A DNA stretch of 64,000 nt from Gammaproteobacteria bacterium HGW-Gammaproteobacteria-4 (GTDB taxonomy: Bacteria; Pseudomonadota; Gammaproteobacteria; Xanthomonadales; Xanthomonadaceae). The stretch is from contig PGZC01000007.1 in the NCBI GenBank assembly GCA_002839995.1, forward strand, positions 1 to 64,000, given 5' to 3'. The position numbers and the translations under genes are program-made. The notes below the pieces were generated by a model. It saw nothing but the letters and a program-made list of their open reading frames with translations, had not been told where the DNA came from and made no database searches. This document shows positions 37,601-46,999 of this stretch, piece by piece (the stretch's first letter is position 1; the number at the start of each line of letters is the position of its first letter).

Positions 37601-38503
37601 TCATTGCTGCCGGCTCGGCGGCGCCACGCGGTCGGTGACGAAAAGCTGCGCCAGATCGATCCGGTCAAAGCGATATTGGCGATTGCAAAATTCACAGGTG
37701 ATTTCCGCCACCCCATCCGCTTGCGTCGACGCCATGGCCTCGCTTTCGCCAAGGCTGGCAAGCACGTTGGCGACACGCTCGCGCGAGCAACTGCATTGAA
37801 AGCGCAGCGGGCGCGTATCGAGAATGCGCACACCGTCTTCGTGAAACAGCCGGTAAAGCAGCGTGCTCACCGGGGTGTCGCGCAGTTCGTCGCCGTGCAA
37901 GGTGTCGAACAGCAGCGTTGCGCGACGCCAGGCGTCGTCATCGGCGGCGGTTCCGGGCAGACGTTGCAACATCAGCCCGGCGGCGCAGTGTGTGTTCGCG
38001 CCAAGGATGATCCGGGTCGGCAGTTGTTCGGACTGGGCAAAATAGCGCTCGAACGATTGCGCCAGCGTGTCGGCATCCAGTTCCACCAGTCCCTGGTATC
38101 GCACCGGCTCGGCCTGGGGCGCGACGCTTTGCTCGATGGTGATGGCGAGCATCGCGTCGGCGCCAAAGTCGCGCGGCGTGACGGTGTCCGGTATCGGAAG
38201 ATGGTGGCGGGCGATACCGCGAATCGCACCGGCGGCGGTGCATTCTGCGAATATCATGCGCAGTACGCCGGTACCGCGCATTTGCACGCTCAGGCGCGCC
38301 TGTGTCTTGATATGACCCGTGAACAGGGCGCTGGCGGCACAGGTTTCGCCCAGACAGGCGACAACCGACGCAGGATAATCGGCATGGCTCAGCAGATCGC
38401 GCCAACTCGAGTCCAGACGCACCAGCACGCCGCGAATGCCCGAATCGTCGAGCGAGAACCGGGTGATTGCGTCGTGATTCGGGTCGTTGCAAGGTGCTTT
38501 CAT
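37601..38503 (-). CDS. hslO: Hsp33 redox-regulated chaperonin
   Basis: Holdase chaperone switched on by oxidative unfolding in the cytoplasm. The 300 residues have the N-terminal fold with GIRGVLVRLDSSWRDLL, and the C-terminal zinc switch with four cysteines: QCSCSRERV near residue 230 and CEFC near 263. The ATG at 38503 gives the normal start; the frame continues upstream as a shadow. It is divergent from mtgA across 116 bases. Confidence 0.94.
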   Translation of the reverse strand: MKAPCNDPNHDAITRFSLDDSGIRGVLVRLDSSWRDLLSHADYPASVVACLGETCAASALFTGHIKTQARLSVQMRGTGVLRMIFAECTAAGAIRGIARHHLPIPDTVTPRDFGADAMLAITIEQSVAPQAEPVRYQGLVELDADTLAQSFERYFAQSEQLPTRIILGANTHCAAGLMLQRLPGTAADDDAWRRATLLFDTLHGDELRDTPVSTLLYRLFHEDGVRILDTRPLRFQCSCSRERVANVLASLGESEAMASTQADGVAEITCEFCNRQYRFDRIDLAQLFVTDRVAPPSRQQ

Positions 38504-38619
38504 GGTTTTCAGCGAGACGCGATGAGGATCACAGCGGACATGATCGGGATATTTCGGGCTTTTGGCAAAGATGATTGCGTGCCGTGCTTCAGCGACGCGG
38601 CCATGCATCGGTGGCGGAC

Positions 38620-39357
38620 ATGAGCCGCTCACGGATGCGGCGACAGGCACCGAGGCGTTGGTGGCGACGAATGCCATTGCTGTTGCTGCTGGTGCCGGGA
38701 TTGACGATTTTGCAGGTGTTGGTGCTGCGCTGGCTCGATCCGCCGACCACGATGGTGATGCTGGCGCAACGCTTTGAATCGCGAAACGTCGCGGGTTTCG
38801 AACTGGATTATCGTTGGCTTGATTGGGCGACGTTGTCGCCACAGGTGCCGATCGCCCTGGTGGCCGCCGAAGATCAGCAATTTCCGGCGCATCACGGCTT
38901 CGATCTGGATGCGATCGGGCGCGCGCTCGATCACAACGACGCGGGCGGCCGCATGCGCGGAGCCAGCACCATCAGTCAGCAAGTCGCCAAGAACCTGTTT
39001 CTCTGGCAGGGCCGTAGCTGGCTGCGCAAGGGCATGGAAGTCTGGTACACACTCTGGCTGGAAACGCTGTGGCCGAAGCAGCGGGTGTTGGAGGTGTACG
39101 CCAACATTGCCGAATTCGGCATCGGCGTGTATGGCGTCGAGGCTGCCGCACAGCGCTATTTCGGGGTTTCGGCCAGCGCCCTGAACAGCGCCCAGAGTGC
39201 CCGGCTGGCGGCGGTATTGCCGAGTCCTCGGCGCTGGCATGCCGATCGTCCGGGGCCCTACGTGCTGGCGCGTCAGGCGTGGGTGGAACGCCAGATGCAT
39301 CAACTTGGTGGGCCCGACTACCTGCGCGATTGTTGCGGAGTGCCGGGCGCACCATAG
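38620..39357 (+). CDS. mtgA: monofunctional peptidoglycan glycosyltransferase
   Basis: Polymerises lipid II into glycan strands at the inner membrane. The 245 residues have one N-terminal membrane anchor (PLLLLLVPGLTILQVLVL, about residues 17-34), then the GT51 domain with AAEDQQFPAHHGFD (catalytic Glu near residue 85), RGASTISQQVAKNLFL near 122 and EVYANIAEFG near 163. Starts at 38620 or 38635 are possible; 38620 is preceded by GGTGG. Family length is about 240. Confidence 0.93.
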   Translation: MSRSRMRRQAPRRWWRRMPLLLLLVPGLTILQVLVLRWLDPPTTMVMLAQRFESRNVAGFELDYRWLDWATLSPQVPIALVAAEDQQFPAHHGFDLDAIGRALDHNDAGGRMRGASTISQQVAKNLFLWQGRSWLRKGMEVWYTLWLETLWPKQRVLEVYANIAEFGIGVYGVEAAAQRYFGVSASALNSAQSARLAAVLPSPRRWHADRPGPYVLARQAWVERQMHQLGGPDYLRDCCGVPGAP

Positions 39358-39396
39358 TCGCGTGCCGGAGAGCGGGATTTCGCACATTCACCGCGC

Positions 39397-40371
39397 ATGC
39401 CCGTTACCATGCGCGCTATGGAACGCTATCGAAACGTGACCGTGGTCATCGCCGCCTACAACGAACAGGCGGCGTTACCGACGTTGCACGAACGCCTGTC
39501 GGCAGTGCTCGACACGCTGGCTATCGGTGCTCGGGTGTTGTACGTGGACGACGGCAGTCGCGACGATACCTGGGGCGTACTCGAAAATATCGCTGCGCGC
39601 GACGCGCGGGTTGGCTTACTGCGCTTGTCGCGCAATTTCGGCAAGGAGTTGGCACTCACCGCCGGGCTGGATCATGCCGGCGACTGCGATGCGGTGATCG
39701 TGCTGGATGCCGATGGACAGGATCCGCCCGAGCTGATTCCGCAGTTCGTTGCCAAGTGGCGCGAAGGCTTTGACATGGTTTACGGAACCCGTGTCGCCCG
39801 TGATGGCGAGAGCTGGCTCAAACGGATGACTGCCGCCGCGTTTTATCGGGTGATGTCGCGCCTGTCGCACACGCCGATTCCGCGCGATACCGGCGATTTT
39901 CGCTTGCTCTCGCGGCGTGTGCTCGATGCGCTGCACCAGTTGCGCGAGCGGCGTCGCTTCATGAAAGGTCTGTTCGCCTGGGTCGGATATCGGCAGTGCG
40001 CGATCGGCTATCAGCGCCAGCCGCGGTTGGCTGGGCGCAGCGCGTTCAATTATTGGCGGTTATGGAACTTTGCGCTGGACGGCATTACCAGCTTCTCGAC
40101 CGCGCCGCTGCGGGTGGCGACCTACGTTGGCGTGATCACCGCGCTGGTAGCATTCGTGTTCGGGGTCTGGATCATTGCCAAGACCCTGCTCTACGGCGAT
40201 GCCGTGCCCGGTTACCCGTCGCTGATGACGGTCGTGTTGTTTCTCGGTGGGGTGCAGTTGATCGCGCTGGGCCTGATCGGCGAGTACCTGGGGCGCCTGT
40301 ACGAGGAGGCCAAGCAGCGACCCTTGTACCTCATCGCCAGCGTGCGCCCGGCATCGCAACAGAACGACTGA
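39397..40371 (+). CDS. family 2 glycosyltransferase with C-terminal membrane segments
   Basis: A GtrB/ArnC/DPM-like enzyme of 324 residues that would transfer a sugar from a nucleotide donor to a polyprenyl phosphate carrier. The GT-A domain has VVIAAYNEQ, YVDDGSRDDT, the DXD-type LDADGQDPPELI and FRLLSRRVLDAL. Two C-terminal membrane helices span about residues 240-265 and 275-300. The ATG at 39418 (MERYRNVT) is equally plausible as start. The acceptor is unknown. Confidence 0.88.
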   Translation: MPVTMRAMERYRNVTVVIAAYNEQAALPTLHERLSAVLDTLAIGARVLYVDDGSRDDTWGVLENIAARDARVGLLRLSRNFGKELALTAGLDHAGDCDAVIVLDADGQDPPELIPQFVAKWREGFDMVYGTRVARDGESWLKRMTAAAFYRVMSRLSHTPIPRDTGDFRLLSRRVLDALHQLRERRRFMKGLFAWVGYRQCAIGYQRQPRLAGRSAFNYWRLWNFALDGITSFSTAPLRVATYVGVITALVAFVFGVWIIAKTLLYGDAVPGYPSLMTVVLFLGGVQLIALGLIGEYLGRLYEEAKQRPLYLIASVRPASQQND

Positions 40372-40395
40372 GTGCTGCGCACGTGGCGCGTCGAA

Positions 40396-41220
40396 TCAGT
40401 CGCCCGCAAACGGGTTGAGCTGACGCCAGATCGATTTGCTTTTCGGCCAATTGCCGCTGAGCCACGGGTGTTCGGGGTCGTTGGCAACCAGAATGCGTTT
40501 GGTATCCGCGGCGAGTTTGTCTTCGCCCAGTTTCGTGTACGACTGTGCCATCAACGCCAGCGCGTCGTCGGTGTACATGCTTTGCGGATAGTTTTCGATC
40601 ACGAACTGGCCGCGTTTGGCCGCGGCGACGTAAGCGCCACGACGCAGGTAATACAGGCCAACGCCGAGCTCATGCCGGGCCAGCAGGTTGCGCAGATGCA
40701 CCATGCGCTGGCGGGCATCCGCGGCGTAGCGACTCGCCGGGTAGCGCCGGATCAGGTCGGCAAAGTCGTTGAAGCTCTGTGTGGTGCCGGTCATCTCGCG
40801 CGAGGTCATGTCGAGCCGCGCGATGCGTTCCATCAGGATGTTCTCCTTCTGGAAGTTGACCAGTGCCTTGAGGTAATAGGCGTAATCGATGTGCTTATGG
40901 GTCGGGAAGGTGCGGATGAAACGGTTCAGCGTGGAAACCGCGTCTTCCGGCCGCCCGGCCTTGTACTGGGAATAGGCCAGGTCGAGCTGGGCCTGTTCGG
41001 TTTCCGGGCCGAACGGGAACCGCGCGATCAGGCGTTGGTAAAGCCGCATGGCGCGGCCGTAATTGCCGTCATCCAGCGCTTCGCGCGATTTGCTGTAGAG
41101 CTGGTCCACCGGCAAGATCTCTGCCGGGTCCTTTTTCGCCTTGAACCAGCCGCAACCTGCCAACACCGGCAACAGCAGCAGGATCAGAACGACGCGGGGC
41201 AGGGTGCGATTCACGGTCAT
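40396..41220 (-). CDS. bamD: outer membrane protein assembly factor BamD
   Basis: Lipoprotein component of the BAM complex, essential for inserting barrel proteins. From the ATG at 41220 there are 274 residues with a lipobox LAGC (Cys near residue 23). TPR repeats follow (EALDDGNYGRAMRLYQRLI, AQLDLAYSQYKAGRPEDAV, YPASRYAADARQRM). Length and C-terminus fit the family. It is divergent from rluD, the usual gammaproteobacterial arrangement. Confidence 0.95.
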   Translation of the reverse strand: MTVNRTLPRVVLILLLLPVLAGCGWFKAKKDPAEILPVDQLYSKSREALDDGNYGRAMRLYQRLIARFPFGPETEQAQLDLAYSQYKAGRPEDAVSTLNRFIRTFPTHKHIDYAYYLKALVNFQKENILMERIARLDMTSREMTGTTQSFNDFADLIRRYPASRYAADARQRMVHLRNLLARHELGVGLYYLRRGAYVAAAKRGQFVIENYPQSMYTDDALALMAQSYTKLGEDKLAADTKRILVANDPEHPWLSGNWPKSKSIWRQLNPFAGD

Positions 41221-41436
41221 GGCGGTGTTCGGTGATGAGGAAAGGGGGATAATAGCCGAACAGGCGCCGGTAAGGACCCGCTTGGCAATCCAATTGTCGG
41301 ATTGCATGGTGGGTTTGTACTCCGGCCCGTGTCCATCGCGCGCCTTGAGCGCGGGCCGCGGATAGCGGCTTTCACGGGCGCCGGAGCCGATCGCGTGCGA
41401 CAACCACGGCTGGAAGACTGGCCAACAAGGAAATGA

Positions 41437-42444
41437 ATGGAGATCGAACAAGACGATGAGCTGGTTGAACGCCTGCACGCCATCGTGACCCAGGAACAAG
41501 CGGGGCGGCGCTTCGATCAGGTGCTCGCTGAACTGTTCAGCGATTTTTCACGGACACGGCTCACCGAATGGGTGAAATCCGGCGATGCCCGGCTCGATGG
41601 CGAGCAGGTGCGGCCGCGTGAAGCGGTGCGTGTGGGGCAGCAGATTACGGTCGATGCGGTACTTGGTATCGAAACCGATGCCGAACCGGAAGACATCGCG
41701 CTCACCGTGCTGTATGAGGACGACGATGTGCTGGTCATAGACAAGCCGGCGGGTCTGGTTGTGCATCCGGGCGCCGGCAATCCCAACGGCACGTTGGTGA
41801 ATGCGTTGCTGTTCCGCGATCCGCGCCTGGCAGCGTTGCCGCGCGCCGGCATCGTGCATCGCCTCGATAAAGACACTTCCGGAGTGATGGTGGTCGCGCG
41901 CAGCCAACGCGCCCACACCGGTTTGATCGAACAATTGTCCGGGCGTGCGGTGCATCGGCAGTACCTGGCAGTGGTGGTCGGCGCGATGGTGGCCGGCGCC
42001 AGCGTCGATGCGCCGATCGGCCGCCACGGACGCGATCGTGTGCGCATGGCCGTGGTCGAAGGTGGCCGCCCCGCGGTCACCCATTACCGCGTGCACCAGC
42101 GCTATCGCGCGCATACCGCGCTCGAGTGCCGTCTGGAAACCGGGCGCACGCATCAGATCCGGGTTCACATGGCGCATATCCGTCACCCGCTGGTGGGCGA
42201 TCCGCTGTACGGCGGGGCGTTGCGCATCCCCAAGGCGGCCAGCGCCGAACTCGATGCGATACTGCGCGGGTTTCGCCGCCAGGCACTGCATGCCCAGCAT
42301 CTGAGTTTCGCCCACCCGGCAACCGGCGAGCCGGTTCGTTGTGAGGCACCGGTGCCGGTGGATTTGATCGCGCTGATGGCGGCGTTGCAGGCAGACAGCG
42401 CCGAGGCGAGCGCGCTGGCACCACGTCCGCGCACGCGCCGTTGA
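41437..42444 (+). CDS. rluD: 23S rRNA pseudouridine(1911/1915/1917) synthase
   Basis: Makes pseudouridines in helix 69 of 23S rRNA. The 335 residues have an N-terminal S4 RNA-binding domain ([20 protein letters not shown]), the catalytic HRLDKDTSG with Asp144, and the C-terminal [20 protein letters not shown]. Length matches RluD. pgeF follows after 16 bases, a common pairing (rluD-yfiH). Confidence 0.95.
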   Translation: MEIEQDDELVERLHAIVTQEQAGRRFDQVLAELFSDFSRTRLTEWVKSGDARLDGEQVRPREAVRVGQQITVDAVLGIETDAEPEDIALTVLYEDDDVLVIDKPAGLVVHPGAGNPNGTLVNALLFRDPRLAALPRAGIVHRLDKDTSGVMVVARSQRAHTGLIEQLSGRAVHRQYLAVVVGAMVAGASVDAPIGRHGRDRVRMAVVEGGRPAVTHYRVHQRYRAHTALECRLETGRTHQIRVHMAHIRHPLVGDPLYGGALRIPKAASAELDAILRGFRRQALHAQHLSFAHPATGEPVRCEAPVPVDLIALMAALQADSAEASALAPRPRTRR

Positions 42445-42460
42445 ACGGGAGCCGACGCGG

Positions 42461-43231
42461 ATGCAGCACGGATTCGCGAATCAGGTGCTCGTGCCGCAGT
42501 GGCCTGCGCCGGCTGGTGTCCACGCGTTCACCACGTTGCGTGGCCCGGCGGGTTATTCGGCATATCCATTCGCTCGCCTGAACCTGGGCGCGCGTTGCGG
42601 TGATCGGGACGAAAGTGTGCGCGCCAGTCGCGCGTTGTTGTGCGCGCAAGCCGCCTTGCCGGCTGCGCCACACTGGCTGTATCAGGTGCATGGCACCGCG
42701 GTACATCGTTTCGACGCCGCCGCGCTGAGTGCACATGTCGAGCCGCAGGCCGATGCGGCGGTCACTGCCATGCCGGGGCAGGTGCTGGCGATACTCACCG
42801 CCGATTGTTTGCCGGTGGCGTTCGCCGCCATCGATGGCAGCGAGGTAGCAATTGCGCACGCCGGCTGGCGTGGTCTGTGCGATGGCGTGCTGGAGGCGAC
42901 GGTGCGGGCGATGGACGCTGCGCCGGGAAACATCATGGCATGGCTCGGCCCGGCAGCGGGGCCGCATCGCTATGAAGTCGGCGACGAGGTGCGCGATGCG
43001 TTCATCGCCCGCGATCGTGATGCTGAACATGCGTTTCGCGCAACGCAGCCAGGCCATTGGCTGTGCGACTTGTATCAGTTGGCGCACCAGCGCCTGCGCG
43101 CGCAGGGAGTGAGCCGAATATATGGCGGCGAGTACTGCACCATCGGCGATGCCGAGCGATTTTTCTCGCATCGTCGCGACGGCCGCTGCGGACGCATGGC
43201 CAGCCTGATCTGGGTGGCGCCACAACGCTGA
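42461..43231 (+). CDS. pgeF: YfiH/PgeF family multicopper-like protein (laccase domain)
   Basis: A 256-residue protein of the DUF152/YfiH family, variously reported as a polyphenol oxidase, purine-nucleoside enzyme or peptidoglycan-editing factor. Conserved metal-site segments are ILTADCLPVAFA, IAHAGWRGL and GPAAGPHRYEVGDEV. It sits directly behind rluD and converges with the CBS gene, whose stop is one base away. Confidence 0.9.
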   Translation: MQHGFANQVLVPQWPAPAGVHAFTTLRGPAGYSAYPFARLNLGARCGDRDESVRASRALLCAQAALPAAPHWLYQVHGTAVHRFDAAALSAHVEPQADAAVTAMPGQVLAILTADCLPVAFAAIDGSEVAIAHAGWRGLCDGVLEATVRAMDAAPGNIMAWLGPAAGPHRYEVGDEVRDAFIARDRDAEHAFRATQPGHWLCDLYQLAHQRLRAQGVSRIYGGEYCTIGDAERFFSHRRDGRCGRMASLIWVAPQR

Positions 43232-43232
43232 G

Positions 43233-43661
43233 TCAGTGCGACATTGGTTCGGCACGCGGCAATCCACACACCGCGCGCAACAGGTCATGCCAGGTAACGA
43301 TCCCGATGACTTGCGCGTTTTCGTCTACCACCGGCAGGCACGACACTTTGGCTTCGAGCATGCGCCGGGCGGCAACGCCGACCGGCTCGTCGGCGGTGAC
43401 GGTGACGGGTTTGCGGGTCATGATCTGATGCGCGTGGCGCTTTAGGGTGGCGGCATCGAGCGCGCGCTCGCTCGGACCATCCACAAACGGGCTTACAGCA
43501 CGCAACACGTCGCGGTCCGAGATGACGCCAAACAACTCGCCGTCGGCGACGACCAGCAGGTGGTGGAACGAATGCGTATCGAAGATGCGCTTGATCTTCG
43601 CAAGGTTGTCGTCCAGGCCGACTGTAATCGGTGCGGCGGTAAGAATGTCCGCGACGCGCAT
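43233..43661 (-). CDS. CBS-domain protein
   Basis: A 142-residue protein made of two CBS domains in tandem (VADILTAAPITVGLDDNLA, then HQIMTRKPVTVTADEPVGV), a regulatory module that binds adenine nucleotides. No catalytic domain is attached. The target is unknown. Confidence 0.85.
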   Translation of the reverse strand: MRVADILTAAPITVGLDDNLAKIKRIFDTHSFHHLLVVADGELFGVISDRDVLRAVSPFVDGPSERALDAATLKRHAHQIMTRKPVTVTADEPVGVAARRMLEAKVSCLPVVDENAQVIGIVTWHDLLRAVCGLPRAEPMSH

Positions 43662-43694
43662 TGGCTTCTCCGGCAGGCACGCACACGGCCGATT

Positions 43695-43861
43695 CTAGCA
43701 GCCTGTCGGACTTGACCGATCGTAGCGAGGGAAAGCCGGATTGAGGCAGATTTTTCGATCTTTTGAGGTGTGAACAGGGCTCTTTAACGAAAAAGATCGG
43801 GAAATCTGTCCAATCTCGGCTTTTCCGCAGTAGATCAGCGTCAAGTCCGACAGGCTGCTAG
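43695..43861. repeat. 167-bp palindromic element with 21-bp terminal inverted repeats
   Basis: The left end CTAGCAGCCTGTCGGACTTG + A (43695-43715) is exactly complementary to the right end (43841-43861). The interior is moderately AT-rich, with AAAAGATCGGGAAATCTGTC and partial mirror copies. No ORF is apparent. Both ends carry CTAG. It abuts the second MITE copy, sharing CTAG at 43858-43861. Confidence 0.85.
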
Positions 43862-43958
43862 GGAACCTCTGAATAAGCCACATCTGGCGTCATTGCGAGC
43901 GTTCAAGCCTTTAGCCGCGAGGCCGAAGGCCGTGGCGGGAAGCAATCCAGCGTCTTGA
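43862..43958. mobile_element. MITE copy 2, right end missing
   Basis: Starts GGAACCTCTGAATAAG, matching the left end of the 25.7-kb MITE. It shares TCATTGCGAG and GCAATCCAG, but the right terminal repeat (TTGTTCAGAGGTTCC) is absent. A CTAG occurs at 43959-43962. Together with the palindromic element it accounts for most of the 405-base gap before the MerC gene; the remainder (43963-44066) shows nothing firm. Confidence 0.65.
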
Positions 43959-44066
43959 CTAGCGTGGCGGCGGACTGTGCGGGTTATCGCGATCACGATA
44001 TGTTATATTGTTCCAACGTAGTGCTGCCATCGCCATGATGACGCAGCGTGAATTCCCGGAGGTGCC

Positions 44067-44516
44067 GTGTCAGCAGTACCGTCTGAATCGCAGATATCGC
44101 CGCTCAGCAGGCACGCAGCTCCTGCTGGCGTGAGTTGCCGCGTTGCGACGGATCGCGCTGGTGCGCTCGCCGCGATGGCGTGTGCGCTGCATTGCGCGCT
44201 ATTGCCGTTCATGCTTGCGTTCCTGCCGGGCCTCAGCATTGGCCTGCTGGGTTCGTCGTTTTTCGAGGCGGCGTTCACCGTGCTGGCATCGGTAGTGGGT
44301 GTCGGCAGCCTGGCTTGGGGTTGGCGCAAACACCGGCGCCTGGACGCCTGGCAGCGGCTGATTCCGGGGCTTGGTCTGCTTTGGGTTGGTGCATTTCTGC
44401 CGTGGGCGCACGATCACATGATCATCCATGCATTGACGATGGCCTCCGGTGGTGGCTTGATCGCTGCCGCGCATTGGCGCAACCTTCGCCTCACCCGCAA
44501 CCATCGGGCGGATTGA
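44067..44516 (+). CDS. MerC-domain membrane protein
   Basis: A 149-residue integral membrane protein of the MerC family. Hydrophobic segments are near residues 30-55, 57-85, 100-118 and 120-138. The cysteine pair typical of the family is seen at CALHCALLP near residue 39. In relatives it may transport or sense a metal; here no mercury operon is present, so a zinc or copper link is only a guess. The start is GTG with CGGAGG upstream. Confidence 0.75.
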   Translation: MSAVPSESQISPLSRHAAPAGVSCRVATDRAGALAAMACALHCALLPFMLAFLPGLSIGLLGSSFFEAAFTVLASVVGVGSLAWGWRKHRRLDAWQRLIPGLGLLWVGAFLPWAHDHMIIHALTMASGGGLIAAAHWRNLRLTRNHRAD

Positions 44517-44602
44517 GCCACCGCACACAATGCGATGGTGTCAAGGCCGCGGCAGTGGTAATCTAACCCGCTTATCGCAATCGCAATCATTCAGGAGCAG
44601 TC

Positions 44603-44794
44603 ATGGGCAGAGGGGACAAGAAGACCGCAAAGGGCAAACGCTTCACCGGCAGCCACGGAAATGCCCGGCCGCAAAGCAGCGCGGTGAGCAAGGCCGTAAG
44701 CGCCAAGGCCCCGGTCGTTGCGCGCAAAACTGCCACCAAGGCGGCGAGCAAAGCGCCGGCCAAGGCAGCGAAGGCCGCCAAGAAGTCAGCCTGA
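44603..44794 (+). CDS. small ribosomal subunit protein bTHX
   Basis: A 63-residue basic protein beginning MGRGDKKTAKGKRFTGSHGN, the signature of the bTHX (THX/PSRP-like) family found at the top of the 30S head. The C-terminal half is an Ala-Lys-rich tail (KAASKAPAKAAKAAKKSA) longer than in Thermus THX and resembling histone H1-type tails. It is preceded by AGGAG and followed by a strong terminator. Confidence 0.85.
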   Translation: MGRGDKKTAKGKRFTGSHGNARPQSSAVSKAVSAKAPVVARKTATKAASKAPAKAAKAAKKSA

Positions 44795-44815
44795 GCCCGC
44801 TCACGGTTCGTGATG

Positions 44816-44841
44816 AAACCCCGCTTCGGCGGGGTTTTTTC
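44816..44841 (+). terminator. Rho-independent terminator after bTHX
   Basis: AAACCCCGC-TTCG-GCGGGGTTTTTT: a perfect GC stem with a UUCG tetraloop and a T-run, 22 bases after the stop. Confidence 0.92.
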
Positions 44842-44873
44842 GTTTTGCGGCCTGGAAAACGGAAGCGCAGGAT

Positions 44874-46112
44874 TTATTCGCAGACGCCGTCGCGGAGCAA
44901 TGGCACGCCGGCACTGAATACCTGCAGCGCCCCCGGCCCACCCAGCCAATAGGCCAGGGCCGCCGGGTGTGCGATGTCCCATAGCGACAGATCGGCGCGA
45001 AGCCCGGGTACGAGCCGACCGCGATCGCTCAGTCCGAGCGCTTTGGCGGCGTTCGCGGTCGCGCCCAGCATCGATTCCAGTGGTGTCAGTCCAAACGGGT
45101 TGCAGGCCATAGTCAGTGCCAGACGCAGCGACAGCAGCGGCGATGTGCCGGGGTTGCAATCGGTGGCTACCGCCATCGCCACACCGTGCGCGCGAAAGTC
45201 GGCAACCGGCGGTTTTTTGGTCTCGCGCAGGCAATGGAACGCCCCGGGCAGCAATACCGCGACGCAATCCGATTGCGCCATTGCCAGCACGCCGTCGGTG
45301 TTGCTGTATTCGACGTGATCCGCCGACAGGCCGTCGAATTCTGCGACCAATGCCGCACCGCCGAGATCGGAGAGTTGATCGGCATGCAGTTTGACCGGTA
45401 GCCCGAGCGCGCGTGCGCGGGTAAATACGCGCCGGGTTTGTGCGGGGGTAAAGCCGATGCCCTCGCAGAATGCGTCCACCGCGTCGGCCAAGCCCGATTC
45501 GGCCACCGCCGGCAGCATCTGCGCGCAGAGCATGTCGATGTAGTCATCGGCACGGCCGCGGTATTCGGGCGGCAGCGCGTGGGCGCCGAGAAAGGTGGTG
45601 CGAACCGTGACGCCCAGCGTCTCGCCGATGCGTCGGGCGACACGCAGCATGCGCAGTTCGCTTTCAAGGTCGAGCCCGTATCCGGATTTGATCTCCAGCG
45701 TGGCGACGCCATCGGCGAGCAGGGCGCGCGCGCGCGGCAGCGATTGCGCCAGCAGCTCATCCTCGTTGGCGGCACGCGTCGCCTGCACCGTGGCGTTGAT
45801 GCCGCCGCCTGCTTCGGCGATCTGGGCGTAGCTGGTGCCTTCAAGGCGTTGCTCGAACTCGGCGATGCGCTCGCCGGCAAACACCAGGTGCGTGTGACAG
45901 TCGATCAGCGCCGGAGTCACCAGCGCGCCATTCGCCGGATGAATGCGTGTGTTGGCATCGATCGCGCCGGCAGGAAGTTGATCGCGAGGCCCGACGTACG
46001 ACAACCGCCCATTGCGCCAGCCGATCGCGGCATCGGCGATCAGCCCCCAGCCTTGCCCCGGCGCCAGCGTACTGGCGCGGCACGCGACGATCAGCGCATC
46101 GCAGGGTTGCAC
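44874..46112 (-). CDS. hutI: imidazolonepropionase
   Basis: Hydrolyses imidazolone-5-propionate to formiminoglutamate in histidine degradation. The 412 residues form an amidohydrolase with the metal motif [12 protein letters not shown] near residue 70. Further motifs are [34 protein letters not shown] and [10 protein letters not shown]. The start is GTG at 46112. Other hut genes are not in the window. Its last bases lie 33 after the bTHX terminator, converging. Confidence 0.93.
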   Translation of the reverse strand: MQPCDALIVACRASTLAPGQGWGLIADAAIGWRNGRLSYVGPRDQLPAGAIDANTRIHPANGALVTPALIDCHTHLVFAGERIAEFEQRLEGTSYAQIAEAGGGINATVQATRAANEDELLAQSLPRARALLADGVATLEIKSGYGLDLESELRMLRVARRIGETLGVTVRTTFLGAHALPPEYRGRADDYIDMLCAQMLPAVAESGLADAVDAFCEGIGFTPAQTRRVFTRARALGLPVKLHADQLSDLGGAALVAEFDGLSADHVEYSNTDGVLAMAQSDCVAVLLPGAFHCLRETKKPPVADFRAHGVAMAVATDCNPGTSPLLSLRLALTMACNPFGLTPLESMLGATANAAKALGLSDRGRLVPGLRADLSLWDIAHPAALAYWLGGPGALQVFSAGVPLLRDGVCE

Positions 46113-46139
46113 GTGCCCGCCTCGCGCCGCCAGCGCGCG

Positions 46140-46928
46140 TCAGTCGCCAAGGCCGGCCATGCCCAGGATGTTGTAACCGGCATCGACATAGGTGATCTCA
46201 CCGGTGATGCCTGCAGCCAGGTCGGAACACAGGAAGGCAGCAACATTGCCGACGTTTTCGATGGTGACGTTACGACGCAGCGGCGCATGCGCCTCGACGT
46301 GGCCCAGCATCTTGCGCAGGCTTCCCACGCCGGATGCGGCCAGGGTCTTGATCGGTCCGGCGGAAATGGCGTTGACACGGGTACCCTCGGGGCCGAGATT
46401 CAGCGCCAGATAACGCACGCTGGATTCCAGTGCTGCCTTGGCGACTCCCATCACGTTGTAATGCGCCAACGCGCGCTCGGCGCCAAGATAGGTGAGGGTG
46501 AGGATGCTGCCACCACGGCCTTTCATCATCGGCCGCGCCGCCTTGGCCAGTGCGGTGAGCGAATAGGCCGAGATGTCGTGGGCGATGCGAAAACTCTCGC
46601 GATCCAGGCCGTCGAGGTAGTCGCCTTCCAGCACCTCGCGTGGTGCGTAGCCGATCGAATGCACCAGGATATCGAAGCCATCCCAGTGCTTGCCCAACTC
46701 GGCGAAACAGGTCTCGATCTGCGCGTCGTCCGCGACATCCAGCGGGATCACGATGTTCGAGCCGTACTCGGCGGCGGCATTTTCGACCCGCGACTTGAGC
46801 TTGTCGTTCTGGTAGGTGAATGCCAGTTGCGCACCTTCGCGGTGCATGGCATCGGCGATGCCGTTGGCGATCGAGCGTTGGCTGGCGATGCCGGTGATCA
46901 GTGCGCGTTTGCCGGAAAGAAAGCCCAT
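46140..46928 (-). CDS. fabI: enoyl-ACP reductase (NADH)
   Basis: Last reduction of the type II fatty acid cycle. I choose the ATG at 46928 ([20 protein letters not shown]), giving 262 residues as in E. coli; the longer frame adds four. An SDR fold with GIASQRSIA for NADH, the HSIGYAP segment, and the active-site Tyr and Lys in [13 protein letters not shown] near residue 155. It is the usual triclosan/isoniazid-type target. hutI follows on the same strand 27 bases after. Confidence 0.95.
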   Translation of the reverse strand: MGFLSGKRALITGIASQRSIANGIADAMHREGAQLAFTYQNDKLKSRVENAAAEYGSNIVIPLDVADDAQIETCFAELGKHWDGFDILVHSIGYAPREVLEGDYLDGLDRESFRIAHDISAYSLTALAKAARPMMKGRGGSILTLTYLGAERALAHYNVMGVAKAALESSVRYLALNLGPEGTRVNAISAGPIKTLAASGVGSLRKMLGHVEAHAPLRRNVTIENVGNVAAFLCSDLAAGITGEITYVDAGYNILGMAGLGD

Positions 46929-46999
46929 GGTGTCTCCCAAAGCCCGCGAGTGCGGGTGAACATTGCACTAGTGTAACTGCCGACCGCCGTGCGGCAAGC

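Noticed and set aside
43990-44030. Possible Zur-like box (ATGTTATATTGTTCCAAC) ahead of the MerC gene
   Set aside because: Symmetry is poor (only GTT...AAC matches), too weak to list as a site.
44587-45267. Minus-strand 226-residue ORF across bTHX and hutI
   Set aside because: Runs through a strong terminator and two well-supported genes in other frames; Arg-rich shadow translation.
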